Shown here piece after piece: positions 34,639-43,463 of a stretch of 44,269 bases of DNA; the stretch's first letter is position 1; the number at the start of each line of letters is the position of its first letter. The DNA is from Hyella patelloides LEGE 07179. Its GTDB lineage: Bacteria > Cyanobacteriota > Cyanobacteriia > Cyanobacteriales > Xenococcaceae. The translations under genes and the position numbers were made by a program. The stretch covers positions 1 through 44,269 of the forward strand of contig NZ_LR213790.1 of the NCBI RefSeq assembly GCF_900659865.1, written 5' to 3'. The notes beneath the pieces are model-generated. The model made no database searches, was not told the origin of the DNA, and worked only from the letters and a program-made list of their open reading frames with translations.

Positions 34639-35028
34639 ATGCCTAAACCAATTATTATTTGTGTCGATGACGAAACTTTAGTACTTGATAGCCTAAAAAT
34701 CGAGCTACGTAAATTTTTTAATAATAATTGCTTATATGAATTTGCAAGTAGTGGTGAAGAAGGGCTAGAAATAGTTACAGATCTCGAAAAAGAAGAACCA
34801 AATAGTAAAAAAGTAGTCATTTCCGATTGGTGGATGCCTAGCATGAAAGGAGATGAATTTTTAATTGCCGTCCATGAAAAATATCCTGAAATAACAACTA
34901 TCATGTTAACAGGTCAAGCTAGCGAAGCAGCGATCGCAGATGTTCTGGAAAAAGCTAATTTACATTGTTGTATTCGTAAACCTTGGGAATATGAAGACCT
35001 GATGCACACTATCAAACAAATTATTTAA
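34639..35028 (+). CDS. Single-domain response regulator
   Basis: 129 residues, receiver domain only. The acidic pocket is CVDDE, the phospho-acceptor Asp63 is in VVISDWWMPSMKGDEF, the Thr is in IMLTGQ and the Lys in CIRKPWEYED, so all functional residues are present. AAAAGGAG (34621-34628) supports the ATG. It is the likely phospho-partner of the preceding hybrid kinase, passing the signal on by protein contact as it has no output domain. Confidence 0.92.
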   Translation: MPKPIIICVDDETLVLDSLKIELRKFFNNNCLYEFASSGEEGLEIVTDLEKEEPNSKKVVISDWWMPSMKGDEFLIAVHEKYPEITTIMLTGQASEAAIADVLEKANLHCCIRKPWEYEDLMHTIKQII

Positions 35029-35236
35029 TAAAAATTTAAAAAATTAATTTTAAGAACAACAAGAAAATATAAACATCACTCTTTTTTAAAAGTTTTGCTT
35101 TTACAATAAGTATTACTTAAAGCTCTCAGATATTAGCCAATTTTCTTCGGATGACATCGCTATCATCAAAAATCTTAGGAAAAGAAAGCTAAAAAACACG
35201 TACCAAGAGCTAAACCCTAAAAGCTACAGGATAAAG

Positions 35237-35839
35237 ATGAGTGATGCTACTTTAAATAACCATCAAGATTGGTTTGTTCCCGAAAACAAACAAGATAGTG
35301 AATTTTTACAACAATGGGGCTTTATTCCTGGTGTCAAAGAATTTTTGATGCTGCGCCAGGTACACGCCCTAGAACACGCTACAGTGTGGGTGCTGAGTAG
35401 CCTAAATCAAAATCAATCTCAAGACGACGAAACCATTGGAGGACTGTCCACAGAACAAGGTTTTTTTCTCTATGGCAAAATTAATCCCTTACAATTAAGA
35501 AAAGCTGTAAAGTTGGCTTTAATGCGTCTGCAAAAAGGAGAATGGGATTTAGCTATTCATCCTCGTTGTGGAACTAACGCTTCAGTAGCTACTATGCTAA
35601 CTACAGGAATGGTTTTAACTACTCATCTAGTACTACCAAAAGAACCCTTCACACAGCTACTAGGAATAAGTCTAGCAGGTATTACCGCCAATTATTTTGC
35701 TCCCGAAATTGGGATGTCTGTACAAAGATATTTCACCACTGCCATACCTTTCAATCTGCAAATCAGAAAAATTAGTCAAACTGTCGATCGAGGGGGTCGT
35801 CCAGCCCATTTTATCAGTTTAAAGTGGCAAAATTCCTAA
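35237..35839 (+). CDS. DUF6391-like cyanobacterial protein
   Basis: 200 residues. Conserved-looking blocks: RQVHALEHATVWVLSSL, GGLSTEQGFFLYGKI, WDLAIHPRCGTNASVATML, then a hydrophobic stretch (TTGMVLTTHLVLP, LLGISLAGITANYFAPEIG) suggesting one or two membrane-associated helices. The HALEHA and HPRCGTN motifs could bind metal. I associate this with DUF6391, function unknown. AGGATAAAG precedes the ATG. Confidence 0.7.
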   Translation: MSDATLNNHQDWFVPENKQDSEFLQQWGFIPGVKEFLMLRQVHALEHATVWVLSSLNQNQSQDDETIGGLSTEQGFFLYGKINPLQLRKAVKLALMRLQKGEWDLAIHPRCGTNASVATMLTTGMVLTTHLVLPKEPFTQLLGISLAGITANYFAPEIGMSVQRYFTTAIPFNLQIRKISQTVDRGGRPAHFISLKWQNS

Positions 35840-35944
35840 GAAAAATGTTCCTTTAAAGTTAACTGAGCTTTGTCCCATTGGTTAATATTCAGTCTGACTG
35901 ATAGGCTATTCTTAGTCCCCCATAACTAGGAGATAGTTCAAACT

Positions 35945-36793
35945 TTGCCTGAATTACCAGAAGTGGAAACAGTCCGTCGAGGGCTAGATAAATTGACAGT
36001 GAAACAGACCATTGAGGGTGGGGAAGTGTTACTAGAAAGAACCCTTGCCTATCCTTTTTCTGTTAGCGAATTTTATAGTAGTATTAAAGATAAGGCGATC
36101 GCTTTTTGGCAAAGAAGAGGAAAATATTTATTAGCTCAATTAGTAGACAATGCTCAAAAACCACAGGGATGGTTGGGAGTTCACCTCCGCATGACTGGTC
36201 AATTACTCTGGACAAAACAAACTGATACTTTACAAAAACATACCCGTGTTCGTTTATTCTTTCCCCATAATCAAGAACTACGCTTCGTTGACACCCGTAC
36301 TTTTGGCAAAGTGTGGCTAGTACCACCCCAAACATCCCCCGAAACTATCATTACAGGTTTACAAAAATTAGGTGCCGAACCCTTTGCAGCAGAATTCTCT
36401 GCAACCTATTTTGCCGACAAATTAAGCAAGCGTCGTCGCAATATTAAAATTTTATTGCTAGATCAAGCAATTGTAGCGGGAATTGGTAATATTTATGCTG
36501 ATGAAGCTCTATTTAGAAGCGGTATTCACCCTACAACTATTGCAACAGATCTAACCCCTACCCAAATTACTAAACTGCATCAAGCCATTATTGAAGTGCT
36601 GCAAACAGCTATCAATAAAGGTGGTACTACTTTCAGTGATTTTTTAAATCTGTTAGGTGTCAACGGTAACTATGGTGACTCTGCTTTAGTTTATGGCAGA
36701 AAAGGCGAACCTTGCCGTATTTGTGGGACTTCCATTGAAAAAATTAAGCTAGGGGGGCGTTCTTGCCATTTTTGCCCCAATTGTCAAATATAG
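35945..36793 (+). CDS. mutM: Formamidopyrimidine-DNA glycosylase MutM (Fpg)
   Basis: 282-residue base-excision repair enzyme that removes 8-oxoguanine and opened purines and cuts by beta/delta elimination. The start must be TTG 35945: the mature protein needs Pro as residue 1 after Met removal, and TTG-CCT-GAA gives PELPEVETVRRGL. AGGAGA at 35928-35933 lies 11 bases upstream. Catalytic Glu2, the RGKYLLAQL lysine, the NIYADEALFRSGIHP helix and a C-terminal four-Cys zinc finger (C-x2-C ... C-x2-C, CRICGTSIEK to CHFCPNC) are intact. Confidence 0.96.
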   Translation: MPELPEVETVRRGLDKLTVKQTIEGGEVLLERTLAYPFSVSEFYSSIKDKAIAFWQRRGKYLLAQLVDNAQKPQGWLGVHLRMTGQLLWTKQTDTLQKHTRVRLFFPHNQELRFVDTRTFGKVWLVPPQTSPETIITGLQKLGAEPFAAEFSATYFADKLSKRRRNIKILLLDQAIVAGIGNIYADEALFRSGIHPTTIATDLTPTQITKLHQAIIEVLQTAINKGGTTFSDFLNLLGVNGNYGDSALVYGRKGEPCRICGTSIEKIKLGGRSCHFCPNCQI

Positions 36794-36934
36794 GGATCAC
36801 GAACAAGAAATGAAGGATGAAGATTGGGGATTGAGAAATGAAGAAAGGAATTTTCTTGACTCCTTATACTCTAATCCCGATCCTTAAAAAGTCCCTCACC
36901 GTCATAAAATTATTAAGAATAGACCATGAATGAG

Positions 36935-37162
36935 TCAAGATTTGCCAGATGATTGGCTTTCTGAAGATTCTTTCTCATCTTCCATGTCAGGGACAAAATC
37001 AGGGCGTTGTGCGTTTTCCCAACCAGCAGGACGCTTGGAATTGTACCAAGCAATTGAACCAATAGAAACAGCAGCAATAAAGCCCACGACATATACAGCC
37101 ACGAAATAAATAGGAAACTCGCCTCCTGTTGTGGCAAGAAAATCTACCAGTAAAGACACCAC
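36935..37162 (-). CDS. Small single-span membrane protein, possibly Psb35-like
   Basis: 75 residues beginning at GTG 37162. AAGGAG at 37177-37172 is placed 9 bases upstream, a strong ribosome-binding site that decides the start. One membrane helix (YFVAVYVVGFIAAVSIGSIA) is followed by the conserved-looking WYNSKRPAGWE and an acidic tail. I recall this motif from small cyanobacterial thylakoid proteins, and the photosystem II assembly factor Psb35 is a candidate; this is from memory and unverified. Confidence 0.72.
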   Translation of the reverse strand: MVSLLVDFLATTGGEFPIYFVAVYVVGFIAAVSIGSIAWYNSKRPAGWENAQRPDFVPDMEDEKESSESQSSGKS

Positions 37163-37242
37163 GGTATCGCACTCCTTAATTAAACTTTACACAATACTAC
37201 CAAAATTTAGTAATCTACACCTAACGAAAACTAGTTTAGAGT

Positions 37243-37458
37243 CTAATTCAAGTTGGATACATTACCCAAATTCCCGAAAAATAAAGGAATGGCCATGACT
37301 AACAGCTTGAGAATCCAAGGAGCGCAAATTAGAGTAACCAACCCAAAAACCAGAGCGACAAATGCCATTCCCACTTTAAATACTTCATCGTCTATTTTTG
37401 TAGTCAAATAGATGGCTACACTTGCAACAAATATACTACTTACAGAAACAGCTACCAT
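37243..37458 (-). CDS. Small two-span membrane protein
   Basis: 71 residues from ATG 37458, with AGGA about 10 bases upstream. Two or three hydrophobic stretches: SVSSIFVASVAIYLTT, VGMAFVALVFGLVTLICA and ILKLLVMAIPLFFG, separated by the charged KIDDEVFK. It is 80 bases upstream of the Psb35-like gene on the same strand, so the two may form a small membrane-protein operon. Function unknown. Confidence 0.68.
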   Translation of the reverse strand: MVAVSVSSIFVASVAIYLTTKIDDEVFKVGMAFVALVFGLVTLICAPWILKLLVMAIPLFFGNLGNVSNLN

Positions 37459-37678
37459 TATTTTTTTGTCCTATAGTTCTAATTTTTTTTTTAATACATT
37501 GCGTTCCTTCAGTTTATTCAAACTTACTTCCGTCTCTCTCTATTTTGCGATAAAACAATTGATGAGATGAACGATCGCTTACTTTAATATTCAGTTATTA
37601 TAACCTTTTGAGCTAACTCGAAATCAATATGTAGTAAACAGGAAAGAAGAAAACGGATTTCCCTCCTTCCTTATACCT

Positions 37679-38758
37679 TTACGTTCCAGCTTCAAAAGCT
37701 ATGCCTTCTTCAATAAAGGTGTCGGAGAAGTTGTCTCGAATACTTGCGCTTTCTTGAGGGCTTGCAAACACAAAAGTACCAGGTTCTTCAATATTTTGGA
37801 AACGGGTAAATGGTGTTGCTTGGTCGGAACCCGCTCCAAAAACATAAAATGCGATGCCTTCTTCAACAAAGGTGTCGGAGAAGTTGTCTCGAATATTGAC
37901 ACTCTCTGTTTCTGCGGCAAAAAGAAAGGTTCCTGGAACTTGCGTATTTTGAAAACGATTTATCTGGATTAAATCCTCTCCTGGTTCATCTGCTACTTGG
38001 AAAGCCAATCCTTCTTCCACAAAGGTGTCGGAGAAGTTTTCTCGAATACTGACACTCTCTGCTTCTCCGGCGAAAAGAAAGGTTCCTGGACGCTCCGTAC
38101 TTTGAAAACGATTGATATTGGTATCTAGGGGACCAAGTACTGGGCCGTCACTTAAATTATCGTCGCCTACGGCAATATCTTCGTCGTTAACCCCTACTCT
38201 AGCTGATTGTAAATCAATAAGCTCATCATCCAAAGAATCTAAATCAGCATCTTCGCTAACTTGAAAATCAATTTCTAAGATAGTTCCAGAGGGAACATTG
38301 CCATCCTCATCTGGTTGAGGTAAATCTCCAGTATTGACTAAGCTAATGCCAACTTCTCCTGTTTCCTCATTGACATTGGCTACAGGGTTACTAGGTTCTA
38401 ATGCCCAATCAGCACTGATTCCTGCTCTTCTAACTCCTTCATTTTCTGGAGTATCTGGATTGGGGTCGGCAATACTTAAGATTGAAGTGTTATAGGTTAA
38501 GTCGACACTAAGGGACTGTAAGCTTTCTGCATCACTAATCAGGATCGGAATAGTAACTGTTGTTCCTGGGTTAATTGCAGCATTCCCAACACTCAACACT
38601 GTTCCTAGATTGTCAGGAGAAAGAAGAGCCAAAGACTCATTGGGAATACTGCTAGAAGTTCGATCTTCTTCTACTTCTACCAAATCAGTGGGAATTAATT
38701 CTTCTACAACCGGCTGTTCTAGTCCTGCCACTACTTCTTGATTATCTGTTCTGCTCAT
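37679..38758 (-). CDS. Acidic cohesin-like protein with three C-terminal 51-residue repeats
   Basis: 359 residues, strongly acidic. Residues about 50-185 resemble a cohesin/carbohydrate-binding beta sandwich (NPGTTVTIPILISDAESLQ, LSVDLTYNTSILSI, SGTILEIDFQVS). From about 213 to the end are three near-identical repeats of about 51 residues, each with RFQ-x4-PGTFxFA, then S-x-xI-R-x-NFSDTF and EEGxAF. These recall the DUF5648-like repeat of bacterial surface proteins. No N-terminal signal peptide is visible, so export, if it occurs, would use a C-terminal type I-like signal. Likely a cell-surface or secreted adhesion protein; inference only. Confidence 0.78.
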   Translation of the reverse strand: MSRTDNQEVVAGLEQPVVEELIPTDLVEVEEDRTSSSIPNESLALLSPDNLGTVLSVGNAAINPGTTVTIPILISDAESLQSLSVDLTYNTSILSIADPNPDTPENEGVRRAGISADWALEPSNPVANVNEETGEVGISLVNTGDLPQPDEDGNVPSGTILEIDFQVSEDADLDSLDDELIDLQSARVGVNDEDIAVGDDNLSDGPVLGPLDTNINRFQSTERPGTFLFAGEAESVSIRENFSDTFVEEGLAFQVADEPGEDLIQINRFQNTQVPGTFLFAAETESVNIRDNFSDTFVEEGIAFYVFGAGSDQATPFTRFQNIEEPGTFVFASPQESASIRDNFSDTFIEEGIAFEAGT

Positions 38759-38888
38759 AATTGATTGATATTGATTTCTACTGGCGGTGGAATTAAATTA
38801 ATTGAGGTAATTCGTCTTATATATAGTGGTTTGCTAGTCAAACTACATCAACAGACAAACAAGTGTGTCAAGCTTGAATAGATTTATT

Positions 38889-38951
38889 GACGGGGCGTAC
38901 AAGCCAAGGGCGTGTGATTCGAGGTGGCCTCGAATCCCTGTGTCGCCCGTC
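38889..38951. repeat. Nested inverted repeat with perfect 9-base inner stem
   Basis: Inner stem GATTCGAGG-TGG-CCTCGAATC (38916-38936). Outer arms GACGGGGCG (38889-38897) and CGCCCGTC (38944-38951) pair with one bulge. It is GC-rich in an AT-rich gap. Confidence 0.75.
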
Positions 38952-39109
38952 CGCCCTTCGATGGCGGGGTCAGCCCCTTACGATAGCAAACGTTTTTTGT
39001 GGCACAAATATTACTTTGCCCCTTATGATGCCCATAATTACTGAGAAAGATTACCATAGTAAATCTAGATTACTGAACTAAAGGATTGATTTTAACTAGC
39101 TAACAGCTT

Positions 39110-39130
39110 CAAGCTCCAAGCTCCAAGCTT
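39110..39130. repeat. Heptamer tandem repeat (CAAGCTC x3)
   Basis: CAAGCTC, CAAGCTC, CAAGCTT in a row. Confidence 0.6.
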
Positions 39131-39215
39131 ATCACCAGGTTCAACTCCTCCACTTCTGGCATAGTGGAACAGGGCGCGCGTGGAGGTTAACTCCTCCGTC
39201 TCAAGCGATTCAAAC

Positions 39216-39243
39216 TTATAGCTTATAGCTAATGGCTTAGAGC
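39216..39243. repeat. Heptamer tandem repeat (TTATAGC x4, degenerate)
   Basis: TTATAGC, TTATAGC, TAATGGC, TTAGAGC in a row; the last two copies have decayed. Confidence 0.6.
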
Positions 39244-39406
39244 TAATTTTAAATAGCATCGTACCAGCCTAGCTTGTACTGTAATTATTGTCATCTGCTG
39301 GATAAATACTCGATAAAATCAAGATTTTTGCGATATTTTAACTCTTTGATGGGAACTATAAATAGGTTAAGAAAATCTAGAAATTAAATTCTGAAAAATA
39401 ATACTG

Positions 39407-39706
39407 ATGATTGTTTCTTATCTTAGTCGATCGCTAGGAATGCTTTTTTTTATGGCTTGTTTTGGAGCTTTGATGAACCCACCACCCTATATACTGATTG
39501 GGATCGTCTTTTTCATCATGGGTTTAGTCTTATTGCCTTCGACCAACAAAATTACAAAACAAACATTTAATTGGGAAATTAAAGGGGGAACTAAAGCTAC
39601 CGTTTTGTTAGTGGGTTTTTTGCTTGTATGTTTAGTTGTCCCTCAAGTAAACCTGAAAACAACTTCTTTTTCTATTAATTACTTAGAGCACAAGGAAAGT
39701 ATTTAA
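39407..39706 (+). CDS. Small hypothetical membrane protein
   Basis: 99 residues. Three hydrophobic segments: YLSRSLGMLFFMACFGALM, YILIGIVFFIMGLVLLP and TVLLVGFLLVCLVVP, with a basic central loop (NKITKQTFNWEIKGGTK). The stop overlaps the stop of the convergent sensor kinase gene by 4 bases. Family not recognised. Confidence 0.6.
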   Translation: MIVSYLSRSLGMLFFMACFGALMNPPPYILIGIVFFIMGLVLLPSTNKITKQTFNWEIKGGTKATVLLVGFLLVCLVVPQVNLKTTSFSINYLEHKESI

Positions 39707-41106
39707 ACACCAGGAAATTTGAGAGTGAAAGTACTGCCTTTTTCCAGTTGGGATTGAACGCTGATTTTGCCTCCCATCCCCTCTACTAAAGTTTTGACAA
39801 TAGAAAGACCTAAACCCGTTCCTCCTGCACGATTACGAGCTTCATCTAAACGGTGAAATCGCTCAAAAATACGGGCTTGTTGCTGTAAAGGAATGCCCAC
39901 ACCGCGATCGCAAATTTCAATAATTACTAAACTATCTTGTAAATAAGATTTGATGGTAATGGGGTACTCGGAAGCTGAATATTTGATGGCGTTGTCAATT
40001 AAATTTAGTAAAACTTGTTTGCAGCGATTTTTATCAACTGCGATCTCTAAATTACTCTTATTAGACTCAAAAATAATTTGATGGTTACTATATTGTTTAG
40101 TCATGGCGACTACTTCTGTAATTAGCTCATGAACGTCAATTTTTTCAAGTTGAAAGTGCATTGCACCACTATCGGCTCTAGCTAAATCTAATAAGTCTTG
40201 TAAGAGTTGTACGGTACGATCTGCTTCGGATGCAGCCGTAGTCAGGGCTTCTCTTTGGATTTCGGTGAGATTTGGTCCCCGCCTCAAAGTACTTTCTAGG
40301 TAGCCACAAATAATAGTTAAAGGGGTTCGTAATTCGTGAGAAACATTACTTAAAAGTTGTCGTTGATGTTCCCAAGATTGAGAAAGACGCAGCAACATTT
40401 TTTCAAAGGTTTCGGCTAATTCTTTGACTTCACTGGGAGGATTTTCCAGATTGAAATGTGCCTCACCAAGTCGCTCCGCAGAGATATCAGAAGTAAGTTG
40501 GCTAATTCTTTTAAGGGGTCGCAGCGATCGATTAATATAGAAAGCAATGGCGGTAATCATGATTGCTGTGACAATGATAGTGGCAAGAGTGAGGCTGCGG
40601 AGTAAACGCAGCAGCATCTTTTGATCTTCAGTGATATCTTGAGCAATATAAAATTTTCCCAAATTAACCCCTTTTACTTGCAAAGGAGTCGCACACAATA
40701 GCCAATAACGTCCTTCTAAATCTTTTACTTGGGGGATGGGAGGCACATTTTTAAGCGGTAAAAGCACCTGGGCAATTTTAGTATTTTGCAGTATTTGTGA
40801 ACGAGCAGTTACGACATTACGATCGCTTTTTGCCCACATAATTATATTGTCATTGGATAAATTATCAACTGCCTTTTGTACTCCTTCCTCTAAGGACACC
40901 ATGTCACTATAAATTTTGACATCGTGGGGAAAACGTTCGGCAATATATTTGATATTGTCTTTGTGAGTGGATACTAAAATCTGTTGCATCCGCATACTCG
41001 TCCAACTGGCTAAACCACACAAACCCAGAGTGGAAAAAAGAGCAATCCCCACGGTAAGGCGTAATTTTAAAGAAGCAGGATCGAGTTTGTACCAGAGAAG
41101 TTTCAT
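39703..41106 (-). CDS. Membrane sensor histidine kinase
   Basis: 467 residues of classic architecture: a first membrane helix at about 17-37 (LTVGIALFSTLGLCGLASW), an extracytoplasmic sensor of about 130 residues, a second helix at about 170-190 (LTLATIIVTAIMITAIAFY), HAMP (190-245), HisKA with His257 (LLSNVSHELRTPLT), and HATPase with NLIDNAIKYSASE, CDRGVGIPLQQQARIFERF and GTGLGLSIVKTLVEGMGG. The kinase core resembles cyanobacterial metal/stress sensors such as the ManS/RppB group, but I cannot assign the signal. No response-regulator gene is adjacent. Confidence 0.92.
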   Translation of the reverse strand: MKLLWYKLDPASLKLRLTVGIALFSTLGLCGLASWTSMRMQQILVSTHKDNIKYIAERFPHDVKIYSDMVSLEEGVQKAVDNLSNDNIIMWAKSDRNVVTARSQILQNTKIAQVLLPLKNVPPIPQVKDLEGRYWLLCATPLQVKGVNLGKFYIAQDITEDQKMLLRLLRSLTLATIIVTAIMITAIAFYINRSLRPLKRISQLTSDISAERLGEAHFNLENPPSEVKELAETFEKMLLRLSQSWEHQRQLLSNVSHELRTPLTIICGYLESTLRRGPNLTEIQREALTTAASEADRTVQLLQDLLDLARADSGAMHFQLEKIDVHELITEVVAMTKQYSNHQIIFESNKSNLEIAVDKNRCKQVLLNLIDNAIKYSASEYPITIKSYLQDSLVIIEICDRGVGIPLQQQARIFERFHRLDEARNRAGGTGLGLSIVKTLVEGMGGKISVQSQLEKGSTFTLKFPGV

Positions 41107-41435
41107 CTTGAGTAAGGCAAAGAAAAAATAGCAGATGACAGATAGCAGAAGGATTAATTCTTCAAACTTTAGTTAACAGTTTGTCTTTATTTAGCCTGAC
41201 AAAAGATACTGAGAATAAGATGATAAAACTCTGGGAATTGATTAAAACATTAATCATCGATTATTAATATTCTGTATTCTCAAAAACTTCTGACTCTTGA
41301 CTCGATGCTCTTAATCTTCAGCATTGCATAGTTGCGGGATGATTTTTAAATTATCTGCTTTAAAACCTTCTTTGTTCGTCGTCTAGATTTTGCGACTTGC
41401 TACTTTTGCCTCACCACCTCATCATGATACAACAC
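41107..41435. other. Intergenic region between two minus-strand genes
   Basis: AT-rich; presumably holds the promoter of the sensor kinase gene. No gene, RNA or notable structure seen. Confidence 0.5.
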
Positions 41436-42641
41436 CTAATCTTCCAAAGAAACCGATGAGCCTCTAGGATCTTGAGGAATAAAAGAGCGATCTCTAGATA
41501 ACATCGCAACTGGTTCAGTTAGAGTAAATTTTCCTGTGGTAATTTCTTGTTTTAATTCTTCGGCAATTTGTCTAGAGAAAGCAATACTCGCTAGGGGAGC
41601 TACTCTGACTTTTTTCCCATCAATGACAAGTCGTCCGCTTTTTAATTGAGCGTAGCTCACTAAACCAAAAGTTGGTCTAACTCGACGGGGAATCGAAAAA
41701 TCAATTACAGGAGCAACAATATCTCCATCTCTTACAGCACAATCGCGAATTACAGACTCTTCTAACACTGGTATAGGAACACCCACTCCCAACATTAAAG
41801 ATGAACCATAGTTACGAAAATAACAGCCTCGCACCCACTGCGCACTCATTCCTTTGGCATCACCAATTAAAGCTACCGTTGCAGCAGGACCAATAGGAGT
41901 ACGATTTGGCAAACGTTTTTGCAAAGGAAAATGTTGTGTACCTTCCCACGCGATATAACCTACACCACCACCAAGCCAAATTTTTGTCCCAATACCAACT
42001 ATCTTTAGCTCTGGATCGTTGAGCAATGGGGAAATTGCTCCTGGGTTAGAGTAAACCGCATTGCCTAATTCTGGTTGTAGTGTACCTAGATAGGTAGACA
42101 ATTGGCGATCGCTGCCATTAACTCCCACAATGAAGTTTTGATAGAGATTTCGCGGATTAAAGAGATAAAATTGATTGATAGAGTCTTTGGTAATAGTGTT
42201 TTCAAAAGAAGCTCTGGGATAACAATCTGTGGCTTGTCCTAATGCTTTAAAAGAAACTGCTTTTCCTGCAATTAAGTCTTCTATGACATGACCCCCACCT
42301 CTTTGAGAATTGATTCTGAGTTGGTCGCGTAAATCATTGCTATCGTGGGATTCTGCGATCGCAGTTGCTCCTAAATAAATATCTACTGCGCCAAATCCCG
42401 CATAAGCAGGTACACCATCAAACCAACACTGACGAATTTTGATCGGTGGATCGGTATGACCCAAGTTAATAATTGCGCCAGAAGACTCCATCGGCTCAAA
42501 AGTCCCCGTGCAAATAACATCTACTGTTTTAAAAGCTTGAGTAATTCCGATATCTGCTACTTGGGCTTTTAATTCTTCTACCGTCCAAGCTACTACTTGA
42601 CCCCGATGAATTTTGTCATTAATCTCTGCAATAGTTCGCAT
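41436..42641 (-). CDS. Homocysteine biosynthesis protein (DUF39/HcyBio family)
   Basis: 401 residues. Family features: VVICTGTFEPM-like start (VDVICTGTFEPMESSGAII), IKIRQCWFDGVPAYAGFGAV, a conserved Cys in ATDCYPRASFE, LGGGVGYIAWEGTQHF and GDAKGMSAQWVRGCYFRNYG. In methanogens the DUF39 protein, with a ferredoxin-type partner, makes homocysteine from aspartate semialdehyde. Here the DUF39 domain stands alone with no CBS or ferredoxin domain, and no partner is adjacent. The function in cyanobacteria is extrapolated. Confidence 0.88.
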   Translation of the reverse strand: MRTIAEINDKIHRGQVVAWTVEELKAQVADIGITQAFKTVDVICTGTFEPMESSGAIINLGHTDPPIKIRQCWFDGVPAYAGFGAVDIYLGATAIAESHDSNDLRDQLRINSQRGGGHVIEDLIAGKAVSFKALGQATDCYPRASFENTITKDSINQFYLFNPRNLYQNFIVGVNGSDRQLSTYLGTLQPELGNAVYSNPGAISPLLNDPELKIVGIGTKIWLGGGVGYIAWEGTQHFPLQKRLPNRTPIGPAATVALIGDAKGMSAQWVRGCYFRNYGSSLMLGVGVPIPVLEESVIRDCAVRDGDIVAPVIDFSIPRRVRPTFGLVSYAQLKSGRLVIDGKKVRVAPLASIAFSRQIAEELKQEITTGKFTLTEPVAMLSRDRSFIPQDPRGSSVSLED

Positions 42642-42758
42642 TATAAGTTAGTTTTAAGCAGTTATTTTAATAGTGATCGCTTAACAATGATTAAGACAGC
42701 GATTTAGTTGTCTTTCTTCTTTCCATCGTCCATTGTATTGATCTTCTTAATCGTTAAG

Positions 42759-43463
42759 ATGAAACCCTATCAAAAAATTCTGATTCGAGAATGTAACGAG
42801 CCATTAATTCCCATTCCTTTGGAAAAATTTGCTGTCGAATTACCTCATCCTTACGAAAAATTGGGTGCAGAATACGGACAGCGATCGCCATATTGTTTGC
42901 GTCAAGGAGTGGTGGAAGCCTTAGAAATGGCTCAATTTTTCTTAGGGACAAGTCACCCTGGTTGGAAATTAAAAATATATGATGCCTATAGACCAGTGGG
43001 AGTACAACAATTTATGGTGGACTATACCTTTGACTTGTTGCTGAAAAAACATCATCTCACTCCCAGCACTGTATCAGCCCAACAAAGACAAAATATTTGG
43101 GAGCAAGTGTATCAGCTTTGGGCAGTACCAAGCATCGAAAAAGAGCTTCCCCCTCCTCACAGTACGGGGGCTGCGATCGATTTAACCCTGGTGAATAGCT
43201 ATAACAACGTAATTGATATGGGAGGAGAAATAGATGAATTATCTGAGCGATCGCATCCAAACTATTATCAAAAAAGCAAACAGCTAGTAGAGCAACAATA
43301 TCATCGACATCGCCAATTACTAAACCAAGTAATGACTCTCGCTGGTTTTATGCGTCATCCTGGGGAATGGTGGCATTTTTCCCTAGGGGATCAGATGTGG
43401 GCGTGGCTGCATAATCAACAGCATCCTGAAAATATTTTACAAGCTCGTTATGGCAGAATTTGA
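42759..43463 (+). CDS. D-alanyl-D-alanine dipeptidase (VanX/DdpX type, M15D)
   Basis: 234 residues from ATG 42759. The frame is open upstream from TTG 42708, giving a spurious hydrophobic leader; homologues begin near KPYQKILIRECNEPL. Zinc-site motifs: PPHSTGAAIDLTL supplies His and Asp, PGEWWHFSLG the general-base Glu and second zinc His; YDAYRPVGVQQ holds the transition-state Arg. It hydrolyses D-Ala-D-Ala dipeptide, usually for cell-wall recycling in organisms without a van cluster. No vanH/vanA neighbours are present, so glycopeptide resistance is not implied. Confidence 0.9.
   Translation: MKPYQKILIRECNEPLIPIPLEKFAVELPHPYEKLGAEYGQRSPYCLRQGVVEALEMAQFFLGTSHPGWKLKIYDAYRPVGVQQFMVDYTFDLLLKKHHLTPSTVSAQQRQNIWEQVYQLWAVPSIEKELPPPHSTGAAIDLTLVNSYNNVIDMGGEIDELSERSHPNYYQKSKQLVEQQYHRHRQLLNQVMTLAGFMRHPGEWWHFSLGDQMWAWLHNQQHPENILQARYGRI

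Larger units (their letters stand above)
38759..39406. other. Intergenic region with structured repeats
   Basis: No credible gene. Contains the nested inverted repeat at 38889-38951, heptamer arrays at 39110-39130 and 39216-39243, and an inverted repeat CCTCCAC/GTGGAGG (39151-39157, 39180-39186). A 64-codon frame across 38887-39081 is repeat sequence. Confidence 0.65.

Noticed and set aside
36913-37137. 74-codon minus-strand frame
   Set aside because: Out-of-frame shadow of the small membrane-protein gene at 36935-37162, which has the better start and composition.
38887-39081. 64-codon plus-strand frame
   Set aside because: Begins inside the nested inverted repeat and has no protein-like pattern.
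42708-42758. Signal-peptide-like extension of the VanX-type dipeptidase
   Set aside because: It depends on a TTG start without ribosome-binding site; homologues start at the internal ATG 42759.
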